DNA of 64,000 nucleotides from Paroceanicella profunda (GTDB taxonomy: Bacteria; Pseudomonadota; Alphaproteobacteria; Rhodobacterales; Rhodobacteraceae). Made by a program: the position numbers and the translations under genes. The DNA is taken from the NCBI RefSeq assembly GCF_005887635.2, contig NZ_CP040818.1, positions 3,874,501 through 3,938,500 of the forward strand, read 5' to 3'. Below the pieces are notes generated by a model. That model was given only the letters and a program-made list of their open reading frames with translations. It searched no databases and was not told where the DNA came from. Positions within the stretch are counted from its first letter, which is position 1. Every line of letters begins with the position of its first letter. This document shows positions 40,307 through 48,080 of this stretch, piece by piece.

Positions 40307-40325
40307 TGACTGAACGGTTCGGTCA
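40307..40325. promoter_or_regulatory. TetR-type operator 2 (regulator side)
   Basis: TGACTGAAC-G-GTTCGGTCA, the same palindrome with one changed base, 98 bp upstream of the TetR gene. A promoter-like TTGACT lies between the two operators at 40274-40279. Confidence 0.8.
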
Positions 40326-40423
40326 ACGATTTGCGTTCATGGATGCATCCGGCCCCCGCTCGGTGCACGATGGGCCCGACACACCGGATGACGACAGACG
40401 CTCCGGATGGACACAGAGGTGGG

Positions 40424-41062
40424 ATGCACACGGTGGATGATACGCTCGAAGACGGCTCGGCCAGCACCGACACCGCCAAGCGTCGACAGATCCTGAACGG
40501 CGCCGCGGAGATGTTCCTCGCCCAGGGGTTCGACGCGACCTCCATGGGCCAGATCGCGAAGCACGCCGGGGTGTCGAAGGGCACGCTCTACGTGTACTTC
40601 GACAGCAAGGAGACGCTCTTCAGCGCGATGGTGGCCTGCCACAAGGAGCGCACCGCCGAGCAATGGCTGCTGCCCGATCCGGAGTGTACCGATGTCGAGG
40701 CCACGCTGCTGGAGCTGTCCTGCAACCACATCGAGCGGCTGACCGACCCGAAGCACGTGAAGCTGGTGCGCATGGTCATCGCCGCCTCCGAGCGCTTCCC
40801 TGTGGTGGGACAGCGCTTCTACGAGGCCGGGCCGGCGCTGGGGGCGCGGCGACTGGCGGGCTGGCTGGACACCCAGGTGGCGCGCGGCTCGCTGGTCATC
40901 CCGGACACCACCCAGGCCGCCTGGCAGCTTCTCGGCATGCTCCACCACCCCACGCTCGTCGCCGTGGCGATGGGCGGCCATCCCCGCCCCCCGCGGGAGG
41001 ACATGCAGGAGGTCGCGCGCGGCGCCGTGCGCACCTTCATGGCCGCCTACGGGCCGCGCTGA
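40424..41062 (+). CDS. TetR-family transcriptional repressor of emrAB
   Basis: 212 residues from the ATG at 40424 (GAGGT just upstream). The N-terminal helix-turn-helix is canonical: RRQILNGAAEMFLAQGFDAT, then SMGQIAKHAGVSKGTLYVYF. The C-terminal ligand domain resembles the AefR-like type. It is divergent from emrAB with two near-identical palindromic operators between, which is strong context for a local, autoregulated drug-responsive repressor. Ligand unknown. Confidence 0.9.
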   Translation: MHTVDDTLEDGSASTDTAKRRQILNGAAEMFLAQGFDATSMGQIAKHAGVSKGTLYVYFDSKETLFSAMVACHKERTAEQWLLPDPECTDVEATLLELSCNHIERLTDPKHVKLVRMVIAASERFPVVGQRFYEAGPALGARRLAGWLDTQVARGSLVIPDTTQAAWQLLGMLHHPTLVAVAMGGHPRPPREDMQEVARGAVRTFMAAYGPR

Positions 41063-41080
41063 GACGCCCCTGCCACCCGC

Positions 41081-43507
41081 TCAGCCGCGCATGCGCGCCC
41101 CGTCGGCGTCGAACAGCGGCGTGGTGACGAGGCGCGCGGGCCGCATGCGCCCGAGGATCTCGATCTCCACTTCCAGCCCCTCGGACGCCAGCTCCGCCGG
41201 CACGAAGCCCAGCGCCACGGAGGCCTGCGCATGGTGCGCATACCCCCCCGAGGTCACGAAGCCCCGCACCCGGCCGTCGATCCAGATCGGCTCATAGGCC
41301 ACCACGTCGGCCTCGTCCGCCTTCACCACGAAGGCGCAGAGCCGGCGGGCGGGCTCCTCCTCCGCCGCCGCCTCCGCGCCGATGAACCCGCCGCGTGCAT
41401 GGTCCACGAAACGGCCCAGCCCGGTCTCGCCGGGCATGTAGTCCGGCCCGTATTCGCGCAGCCAGGAGCCGAAGAACTTCTCCAGCCGCAGGCTCATCAT
41501 TGCCCGCATGCCGAAGGGCCTTGCCTCCAGCCCCTCGGAGGCCGCCATGAGCTGGTTGTAGAGGGCGAGCTGGCTCTCCCAGTCCACGTGCAGCTCGTAG
41601 CCGAGGTCGCCGGTGTAGGAGACACGCTGCACCAGGGCGCGCACCGGGCCGATGTCCATCTCCCGCGCATCCATGAAGCGCAGCCCGTCCACGTCGCCAT
41701 GCGCCACGCGCCCCAGCCACTCCCGCGCCCTGGGCCCCGCGATCTGGAAGCCGATGCGCCGGGTGGAGACATTCTCCACCCGCACCCCGGAAGGCGGCAG
41801 GTGGCTCTCGAACCAGCGCATGTGGAAGGCCTGCGCGCCGAAACTGGCGGTGAGCTGGTAGCGCTGCGGCCCGAGGCAGGTGATGGTGAAATCGCCGATG
41901 ATCCGCCCGCGCGGGCTGAGCATGGGCGAGAGGGTGATGCGGCCCGGCTTCGGCAGGCGCCCGGCCATCACCTGCGCCAGCCAGCCCTCCGCGCCCGGGC
42001 CGGTGACGAGGTACTTGCCGAAATTGTGGATCTCGTTGAGCCCCACCGCCCCGCGCACCGCGGCGCATTCACCCGCCACCGCCTCGAAGGCGTTCGAGCG
42101 CCGGAAGGAGGGCACCTCGTGCGGCAGGTCGCCCGGCCGGGCGAAGTAGTTCACCACCTCCATGCCCGAATGCGCGCCGAAGACCGCCCCCTGCGCCTTC
42201 CACGCGGCATAGACCGGGGTGGTCTGGAAGGGGCGCGCGGCCGGCAGCTCCTCATTCGGATAGCTCACCGAGAAGCGGCGCTGGTAATTCTCCTTCACCT
42301 TCAGGCGGGTATACCCGGGGGTGATCCAGCGCCCGGCCGTCGCGTCGCGGTGGAGCATGCCGAAGCGGGCGACATCCATGGCGAAGACATCGCGCTCCGG
42401 CTCGCCCTCGATCATCCATTGCGCCAGCGACAGGCCCACGCCGCCGCCCTGGCTGAAACCGGCCATCACCGCGCAGGCCGACCAGTAGTTGCGCAGGCCC
42501 GGCACCGGGCCCACCAGCGGGTTTCCGTCCGGCGCGAAGGTGAAGGGGCCGTTGATGATGGTTTTTATCCCCGCGCGCTGCAGCACGGGGAAGCGGCGAT
42601 AGGCGAATTCCACCGAGTCGGAGATCCGGTCGAGCTTGTTCTCCAGCAGCTCGTGGCCGAAGTCCGCGGGGGTGCCGTCCACCGCCCAGGGGTCGCAGGG
42701 CTGCTCGTAGAAGCCGATGCACAGGCCCCTGCCCTCCTGGCGCAGGTAGCTTTCGCCGCCGGGGTCCATCACGTGCGGCAGCTCGGCGCCGCGCTCGTAT
42801 ACCTCCGGGGTCTCCTCGGTGACGAGATACTGGTGCTCCATCGGGTGCAGCGGCAGGGTGAGCCCGGCGAGCGCCCCCACCTCCCGCGCCCAGAGGCCGG
42901 CGGCATTCACCACATGCTCGGCATGGATGGTGCCGGCGGGGGTGACCACGTCCCAGGTGCCGTCGGGGCGCGGGTTGGTCTCGAGCACCGGGGTGCGCAG
43001 GATGATCTCGGCGCCGGCCAGGCGGGCGGCCTTCGCATAGGCATGCGTGGTGCCCGAGGGGTCGAGATGGCCGTCGAGCGGATCGTAGAGCGCACCGAGC
43101 ACGCCCTCGGTGTTGGTGATGGGGGATAGGGCGCGGATCTCCTCGGGGCCGATGATCTCCGTCTCCAGCCCCATGTAGCGGTGCTTGGCGCGCTCGGCCT
43201 TGAGGTAGTCGAGCCGCTCGGGCGTGTCCGCAAGCGTCACGCCGCCCACGTGGTGAAGGCCGCAGCTCATGCCGGTGATCTCCTCCAGCTCGCGGTAGAG
43301 GCGGATGGTGTAGCCCTGCAGCGCTGCCATGTTGGTGTCGGCGTTGAGCGTGTGGAACCCTCCCGCCGCGTGCCAGGTGGAGCCGGAGGTGAGCTCGGAG
43401 CGCTCCACCAGCACCACGTCCGACCAGCCCAGCCGGGTGAGGTGGTAGAGCACCGAGCAGCCGACCACCCCGCCGCCGATCACCACAACGCGCGCCTGTG
43501 TTCTCAT
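41081..43507 (-). CDS. Dimethylglycine/sarcosine dehydrogenase-like FAD enzyme with GcvT domain
   Basis: 808 residues, as in the DMGDH/SARDH family. The N-terminal DAO domain carries the FAD motif VVVIGGGVVGCSVLYHLT, and STWHAAGGFHTLN, whose His corresponds to the covalently flavinylated one in the family. The C-terminal half is a GcvT-type folate-binding domain (TGDLGYELHVDWESQLALYN; FVTSGGYAHHAQASVALGFV), which takes the one-carbon unit to tetrahydrofolate. It would demethylate dimethylglycine, sarcosine or a related N-methyl amine. It is monocistronic, convergent with the TetR gene and 18 bp from it. The precise substrate cannot be told from sequence. Confidence 0.9.
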   Translation of the reverse strand: MRTQARVVVIGGGVVGCSVLYHLTRLGWSDVVLVERSELTSGSTWHAAGGFHTLNADTNMAALQGYTIRLYRELEEITGMSCGLHHVGGVTLADTPERLDYLKAERAKHRYMGLETEIIGPEEIRALSPITNTEGVLGALYDPLDGHLDPSGTTHAYAKAARLAGAEIILRTPVLETNPRPDGTWDVVTPAGTIHAEHVVNAAGLWAREVGALAGLTLPLHPMEHQYLVTEETPEVYERGAELPHVMDPGGESYLRQEGRGLCIGFYEQPCDPWAVDGTPADFGHELLENKLDRISDSVEFAYRRFPVLQRAGIKTIINGPFTFAPDGNPLVGPVPGLRNYWSACAVMAGFSQGGGVGLSLAQWMIEGEPERDVFAMDVARFGMLHRDATAGRWITPGYTRLKVKENYQRRFSVSYPNEELPAARPFQTTPVYAAWKAQGAVFGAHSGMEVVNYFARPGDLPHEVPSFRRSNAFEAVAGECAAVRGAVGLNEIHNFGKYLVTGPGAEGWLAQVMAGRLPKPGRITLSPMLSPRGRIIGDFTITCLGPQRYQLTASFGAQAFHMRWFESHLPPSGVRVENVSTRRIGFQIAGPRAREWLGRVAHGDVDGLRFMDAREMDIGPVRALVQRVSYTGDLGYELHVDWESQLALYNQLMAASEGLEARPFGMRAMMSLRLEKFFGSWLREYGPDYMPGETGLGRFVDHARGGFIGAEAAAEEEPARRLCAFVVKADEADVVAYEPIWIDGRVRGFVTSGGYAHHAQASVALGFVPAELASEGLEVEIEILGRMRPARLVTTPLFDADGARMRG

Positions 43508-43653
43508 GGATCATCCCCCTGCCATGCCGGACATGCCCCGAGCCTAGGCGCAGATCGGCGGCGGCGGATCGCTCTTTGCGACATCCGCACGCCCCGCGCC
43601 GACCTGCCGCACCCGGAGCCGTCTTGGACGCACTCAGCCGAACTCGGCCGAAC

Positions 43654-44100
43654 TCAGACGGAGGAGCCCCCGGCCTCCACGATGCGCACGCCGTCGATGC
43701 GCCAGCCGTCCTCGGTCTCGATCATGGTGTATTCCGCGACATAGGACATGCCGCGGGCGTCGCGCAGGAAGACGGTCTGCACCGGGCGGCCCTCGCGCAT
43801 CACCACCGGGCCCATGGTGACCTCCTCCGGCCGCCAGACCATCGGGTAGCCGTTGCGCACCATGGCGCCGAAGTTCCGCGCGTCATGGAACATCCGGCGG
43901 ATCATCGGGGAAGCGAAGGCGAAGGCGCCCTCGAGATCCTCGGCGCGGAACGCCTCGATCTGCCGGGTGACCACCGCGGCCATGGCCTCCTCGCGCTCAC
44001 CGGCCGTGGCCGTGCCCACAGGCACCGCCATCGCCATGACCAGCGCACAGGCCCGCGTCACCGCGCCCAGGGCCTCCGCGACATTCGATCGTCCCGACAT
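43654..44100 (-). CDS. DUF4864-type exported protein
   Basis: 148 residues from the ATG at 44100, which has GGAAGGAAACC upstream. Sec signal peptide (TRACALVMAMAVPVGTATAG). The body has VVTRQIEAFRAEDLEGAFAFASPMIRRMF (opening quoted as VVTRQIEAFRAEDLEGAF), then WRPEEVTMGPVVMREGRPVQ, and ends with DGWRIDGVRIVE. This is the DUF4864 pattern, an NTF2-like fold of unknown role common in Rhodobacterales. The longer upstream frame is discarded. Confidence 0.75.
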   Translation of the reverse strand: MSGRSNVAEALGAVTRACALVMAMAVPVGTATAGEREEAMAAVVTRQIEAFRAEDLEGAFAFASPMIRRMFHDARNFGAMVRNGYPMVWRPEEVTMGPVVMREGRPVQTVFLRDARGMSYVAEYTMIETEDGWRIDGVRIVEAGGSSV

Positions 44101-44182
44101 CCGGTTTCCTTCCGCTCCGCCTGGGCCCAGCATGCGGCCGGACCGGCGCGAACCCAAGCGCAAACATCGCGGCCGCACGGGG

Positions 44183-44212
44183 TTTACACATTCACATAAA
44201 TGAATACATACT
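44183..44212 (+). promoter_or_regulatory. Promoter with SqrR/BigR-type operator ATTC-N8-GAAT
   Basis: ATTC (44190-44193), eight bases, GAAT (44202-44205). This is the motif reported for the sulfide/persulfide-responsive repressor SqrR of Rhodobacter. It lies between a TTTACA -35-like box (44183-44188) and a CATACT -10-like box (44207-44212), so binding would block transcription of the two YeeE/YedE genes that follow. The regulator gene is not in the window. Confidence 0.65.
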
Positions 44213-44243
44213 CCGGACAAGGCGACAGGCGGAAGGACCACAC

Positions 44244-44666
44244 ATGCCACAGGACTGGGTGAACGGGCTGACGGGCGGCGGGCTGATCGGGCTGGCCGCG
44301 GCGCTCTACCTGCTGATGAACGGGCGCATCATGGGGGTGAGCGGCATCCTGGGAGGGCTGCTGGCGCCGGGGCCGCGCGCGGAGCGGGCGGAGCGCGCGC
44401 TGTTCGTGGCCGGCGTGATCGTGGCACCGCTGGCGCTGACGGCCTTCGGCGACGGATTGCATCTCGAGGTGACCGCCGCCCCGGCGCTGCTGGTGGCCGG
44501 CGGGCTGCTGGTGGGGGTCGGCACACGGATGGGTTCGGGCTGCACGTCGGGACACGGCGTGTGCGGGCTCTCGCGGCTGTCGCGGCGCAGCGTCGTGGCG
44601 GTGGCGCTGTTCATGATCAGCGCCGGGGCGACGGTGGCGGTGCTGCGGCTGGCGGGGGGCCTGTGA
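44244..44666 (+). CDS. YeeE/YedE-family membrane protein, first half
   Basis: 140 residues with four membrane helices. It carries the conserved Cys/Gly block GTRMGSGCTSGHGVCGLSRL near residue 92-111, whose cysteines line the path for thiosulfate or sulfur species in YeeE proteins. GGAAGGA precedes the ATG. It overlaps the next gene by one base (TGATG), so the two halves are coupled and presumably form one YeeE-like transporter. The upstream operator supports a role in sulfide or thiosulfate handling. Confidence 0.88.
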   Translation: MPQDWVNGLTGGGLIGLAAALYLLMNGRIMGVSGILGGLLAPGPRAERAERALFVAGVIVAPLALTAFGDGLHLEVTAAPALLVAGGLLVGVGTRMGSGCTSGHGVCGLSRLSRRSVVAVALFMISAGATVAVLRLAGGL

Positions 44667-45094
44667 TGCTGCGCGCGGTCATGGCCTTCGCCTGCGGGCT
44701 GGTGTTCTCGGCGGGGCTGATCCTGTCGGACATGGTGAACCCGGCCCGGGTGCAGGCCTTTCTCGACATCGGCGGGGCCTGGGACCCGACGCTGGCCTTC
44801 GTGATGGGGGGCGCGGTCTGCGTGGCGGCCCTCGGCTGGGCGCTGGCGCGCGGCCGCCGCACGGCCGTGCTGGGCGGGCCGCTGCCCGGCCCGCCGGCAG
44901 GGCGCGTCGACGGTCGGCTGGCCTTGGGCGCGGTGCTCTTCGGCGTCGGCTGGGGGCTGGTGGGCTTCTGCCCCGGACCGGCCCTGGCCGCCCTGGGCGC
45001 CGGACGGCCCGAACCCTGGATCTTCGCGGCCGCGATGCTGGCCGGCATGCTGGGCTGGCAGATGGCCGCCGCCCTGCGCGGAAGATCCGGCTGA
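44666..45094 (+). CDS. YeeE/YedE-family membrane protein, second half
   Basis: 142 residues with four membrane helices. The conserved block is FGVGWGLVGFCPGPALAALG near residue 98-117, containing the second-half cysteine. It opens LRAVMAFACGLVFSAGLILS with the SGMVNP-like DMVNPARVQAFLD, also typical. It starts within the stop of the first half. Split YeeE pairs of about 140 residues each are common in alphaproteobacteria and are often next to sulfur-oxidation or SqrR/BigR-controlled genes. Confidence 0.88.
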   Translation: MLRAVMAFACGLVFSAGLILSDMVNPARVQAFLDIGGAWDPTLAFVMGGAVCVAALGWALARGRRTAVLGGPLPGPPAGRVDGRLALGAVLFGVGWGLVGFCPGPALAALGAGRPEPWIFAAAMLAGMLGWQMAAALRGRSG

Positions 45095-45597
45095 GCGCAT
45101 GCGAAAGGCCCGCACGCCGCCGCCTTCGCCCCGGCGCCTGCGCGAAGGCCCCGGACGCGGGCAACGCCCGAACCAAGCCCGTGCGACCTCACCGGGGGAC
45201 ACCCCGGGGCAGGCTCCACGACACGCAGCAGTGTCCGGAGCGCCGATTGCAGGTTTCATCGAGAGGTTTCGCGGCCCGGGCAGCTTCCGCACGGGCTCAC
45301 GGCCGGGAGGATGTGGCCACGGGATGTCCCGGCAACTCCCGACCTGCTTCTCCACCGGGGAGCGTTGGGTCGGCGGCGAAGCCCGCAGATGCTGCCCGAT
45401 CGGAAAATGCGGCACCGGGGTGTCCCCGCGGAACCAGCACGGATCCCCCGGCCGGGAGGAGAAGCGGCACCGCCAGCGCGCCGGCGGAACCGGCGCCTCG
45501 GGGGGCATCGAGCCCCCGCTCGGCGCCCGCCGCCCGGACGGGCCGGGCGGCGCGCGGCGTCACCGGCCCGCGAGAGGCCGGCGCGCCGCCGCGGCGG
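45095..45597. other. Intergenic gap after the YeeE pair, no gene recognised
   Basis: About 500 bp between convergent genes. It contains two copies in opposite orientation of the 12-mer GGGGACACCCCG (near 45194 and 45417), a CGGGGGG-CATCGA-GCCCCCG-type hairpin (45500-45518, also found at 29118-29134) and a strong hairpin at 45528-45552. Frames are low-complexity. Confidence 0.45.
45528..45552 (-). terminator. Hairpin after lysK
   Basis: Perfect 10-bp stem CGCCGCCCGG / CCGGGCGGCG with loop ACGGG, 46 bp after the lysK stop on the minus strand. No T-run. Confidence 0.5.
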
Positions 45598-47187
45598 TCA
45601 GTCGGCGAGCGCCCCTTCGAGCGCCCGGTCGATCAGCGCCACCGTTTCCGGCACGCCGTAAAGCGCGATGAACCCGCCGAAGCGCGGCCCCTGGCTGGCG
45701 CCGAGCAGCACTTCGTAGATGGCCTTGAACCAGTCGCGCAGCGGCTCGAACCCATGGGCGTTGCCGACGGCGAAGACCTCGTCCTGCAGGGCTTCCGCAT
45801 CCGCACCGCCGGTCCAGACGGCGAGACGGGCGCGCAGCTCCTCCAGCGCGGCACGCTCCCGCTCCTCCGGCGCGCGGAAGCGCTTGCCGGGTTTCACGTG
45901 ATCGTTGAAGTAGCGCACGGCCTGGGCGGCGGCGGCATCCAGGCCCGGGTGGCTCTCCGGGCCCGCGTCGGGCGCATATTTGCGGATGAAGCCCCACATC
46001 GTCTCCGCGGTCTCGGCCGAGGCGGCGGAGGCGAGGTTCAGCAGCATGGAGTAGGACACCACCATGTCGGACTCCGGAACCTTGCCGCCGTGGATGTGCC
46101 AGACGGGGTTGGCGAGCTGCTGCTCCGGGCTCTGGCCGGCAAAGGCGCGCAGATGGGCGTGGTACTCGTCCACGGCCTTGGGGATCACGTCCCAGTGCAG
46201 GCGCTTCGCGGTCTTGGGCTTCTGGAACATGAACAGGCTGAGGCTCTCGGGGCTGGCATAGGTGAGCCAGTCCTCGATGGACAGCCCGTTGCCCTTCGAC
46301 TTGGAGATCTTCTGGCCGGTGCCGTCCAGGAAGAGCTCGTAGTTGTAAAGCTCCGGCGCCGGGCGGCCCAGCGCGCGGCAGATCTTCGTGCCCAGCTCGG
46401 CCGAGGGGATCAGGTCCTTGCCATGCATCTCGTAATCGACGCCGAGGGCGGCCCAGCGCATCGCCCAGTCCGGCTTCCACTGCAGCTTCACATGGCCGCC
46501 GGTGACCGGCACCTCGATGCGCTCGCCGTCCGGCTCGGCATAGACGATGGTGCCCTTCTGCAGGTTGCGCTCCAGTGTGGGCACTTGCAGCACCTTGCCG
46601 CTCTTCGGGCTGACGGGCAGGAAAGGCGAATAGGTCTCACGCCGCTCCTCGTTCACGCCGCCGAGGGTGGGGAGCATGATCTCCATCACCTTGTCATACT
46701 GCGCCAGCACGCTGAGCAGCATCTCGTCGAAGCGCCCGGCCTTGTAATACTCGGTCGCGGAGGCGAACGCGTACTCGAAGCCGAAGGCGTCGAGGAAGGC
46801 CCGCAGCCGGGCGTTGTTGTGCTCGCCGAAGGAGGGATGCGTGCCGAACGGGTCGCGCACCTTCGTGAGCGGCAGGTCCAGGTCCAGCGCCAGTTCCTCG
46901 CGGTTGGGAACGTTGCCGGGCACCTTGCGCAACCCGTCCATGTCATCGGAGAAACACAGCAGCCGGGTGGGAATGTCGGACAGGGTCTCGAAGGCATGGC
47001 GGACCATCGTGGTGCGCGCCACCTCCCCGAAGGTGCCGATATGCGGCAGGCCGGAGGGGCCGTAGCCGGTCTCGAACAGCACATAGCCCTTCTCGGGCGC
47101 CCGTTTCTCATAGCGTTTGACCAGACGCAGGGCCTCCTGGAAAGGCCAGGCCTTGGAGTTGAGGGCAATGTCGCGCAATCCGGTCAT
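45598..47187 (-). CDS. lysK: Lysyl-tRNA synthetase, class I
   Basis: 529 residues, class I (archaeal-type) LysRS. It charges tRNA-Lys. ATP-site signatures: [13 protein letters not shown] near residue 44 (HIGH motif as HIGT) and KISKSKGN near residue 296 (KMSKS motif). [18 protein letters not shown] is typical of this class. It is unrelated to the class II LysS of most bacteria; the class I form is standard in alphaproteobacteria. Divergent from a TerB-like gene across 110 bp. Confidence 0.95.
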   Translation of the reverse strand: MTGLRDIALNSKAWPFQEALRLVKRYEKRAPEKGYVLFETGYGPSGLPHIGTFGEVARTTMVRHAFETLSDIPTRLLCFSDDMDGLRKVPGNVPNREELALDLDLPLTKVRDPFGTHPSFGEHNNARLRAFLDAFGFEYAFASATEYYKAGRFDEMLLSVLAQYDKVMEIMLPTLGGVNEERRETYSPFLPVSPKSGKVLQVPTLERNLQKGTIVYAEPDGERIEVPVTGGHVKLQWKPDWAMRWAALGVDYEMHGKDLIPSAELGTKICRALGRPAPELYNYELFLDGTGQKISKSKGNGLSIEDWLTYASPESLSLFMFQKPKTAKRLHWDVIPKAVDEYHAHLRAFAGQSPEQQLANPVWHIHGGKVPESDMVVSYSMLLNLASAASAETAETMWGFIRKYAPDAGPESHPGLDAAAAQAVRYFNDHVKPGKRFRAPEERERAALEELRARLAVWTGGADAEALQDEVFAVGNAHGFEPLRDWFKAIYEVLLGASQGPRFGGFIALYGVPETVALIDRALEGALAD

Positions 47188-47298
47188 ATCTCTGATCCTC
47201 GGAGACCCCCGGGACTGTCCCGGGTGGGCGGACTCCTATTGCCCCTCAGGGCCATGGTCAATAATGTCCGCCGCGATCGCAACCACCGGAGACCCCTC

Positions 47299-47727
47299 AT
47301 GGACGTGGAACATTCCTTTTCCCCCCAGGACGCACTTGTTGCCGTGATGGTGGCAACCTCGGCGGCGGACGAAAACCTCTCCACGACCGAGCTGCTGGTC
47401 ATCACCCGTATCATCGACACGCTGCCGGTCTTCGCGGGATATGACGGCGACCGGGTCAAGACCGTCTCGCAATCGGTGTTCGACCTGTTCGAGGTCGAGG
47501 ACGGGATCGAGGCGCTGCTCGGGCTGGTGCGCGAAGCCCTGCCCGAAGGCTTCAACGAGACCGCCTACGCGCTGGCCTGCGACGTGGCCGCGGCGGACGG
47601 CAACGTGAAGATGTCGGAACTGGAGTTCCTGCAGATCCTGCGCCACGACCTCGGTGTCGGCCGGCTGGCGGGCGCGGCCATCGAGCGCGGCGCCCGGGCC
47701 CGGTTCCAGCGCCTGCCGGCGGAGTGA
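47299..47727 (+). CDS. TerB-family protein
   Basis: 142 residues from the ATG at 47299 with GGAG seven bases upstream. All-helical TerB fold: ALVAVMVATSAADENLSTTE near the N-terminus and ALACDVAAADGNVKMSELEF near residue 92, each with the acidic metal-site pattern. Its frame runs far upstream through the lysK antisense, which is not coding. It is a paralogue of the gene at 28203, with low similarity. The role is likely a metal- or stress-related adaptor, not established. Confidence 0.8.
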   Translation: MDVEHSFSPQDALVAVMVATSAADENLSTTELLVITRIIDTLPVFAGYDGDRVKTVSQSVFDLFEVEDGIEALLGLVREALPEGFNETAYALACDVAAADGNVKMSELEFLQILRHDLGVGRLAGAAIERGARARFQRLPAE

Positions 47728-47805
47728 CCCCCCCCGACCGGGGCAATGGAGCAACGGTCTGCACCGGAATTGATGCAGCGCGGAACAATTCCCCTTCACG
47801 CTGAC

Positions 47806-47836
47806 GTTTACCCCCTGTAAACCAGAATTCACTGGT
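47806..47836 (+). promoter_or_regulatory. Two inverted repeats upstream of the 29-codon ORF
   Basis: GTTTAC-N5-GTAAAC (47806-47822) is followed at once by ACCAG-N6-CTGGT (47821-47836), in an AT-richer patch directly before the small ORF. They look like operator or leader elements; no binding protein can be named. Confidence 0.4.
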
Positions 47837-47851
47837 CCTTGGGGGAATTCA

Positions 47852-47941
47852 ATGTCGCTCTATCTTCGTGTGTCGCTCTTCGTCGCCGCCCATGCAGGGT
47901 TCATCGCCCTCATCGCGCTGGTGGCGCGCGGCGCGCTCTGA
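47852..47941 (+). CDS. Small single-helix membrane protein (29 residues)
   Basis: The frame reads MSLYLRVSLFVAAHAGFIAL then IALVARGAL, one membrane helix with a short basic end. GGGGGA lies six to eight bases before the ATG. A repeat-rich leader precedes it and a 17-bp perfect hairpin follows 50 bp after the stop, so it has the look of a complete small transcription unit. No family recognised. Too short for composition tests, so it could be chance. Confidence 0.45.
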   Translation: MSLYLRVSLFVAAHAGFIALIALVARGAL

Positions 47942-47990
47942 GCCCCGGTCGGGTGCGCCCCGCGCACCCGTCCTGCAGGTGACGGAACAT

Positions 47991-48029
47991 TCATCACGCG
48001 CCCCGGATCCGCTCCGGGGCGCGTGATGA
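47991..48029. terminator. Very strong 17-bp hairpin
   Basis: Perfect 17-bp arms at 47991-48007 and 48013-48029 (TCATCACGCGCCCCGGA and complement) with loop TCCGC. It lies between the 29-codon ORF and the 3' end of the carboxypeptidase gene, which converge here. There is no T-run. Confidence 0.7.
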
Positions 48030-48080
48030 CTCCGGGTCCGGAATTCCGCGGCCCTGCGGGCGCTTCCCGCTGGCCCGGTG

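Noticed and set aside
45181-47298. Long upstream extension of the TerB-like frame at 47299
   Set aside because: It is antisense to lysK, whose HIGH and KMSKS motifs prove the coding strand. A clear ribosome site precedes the internal ATG.
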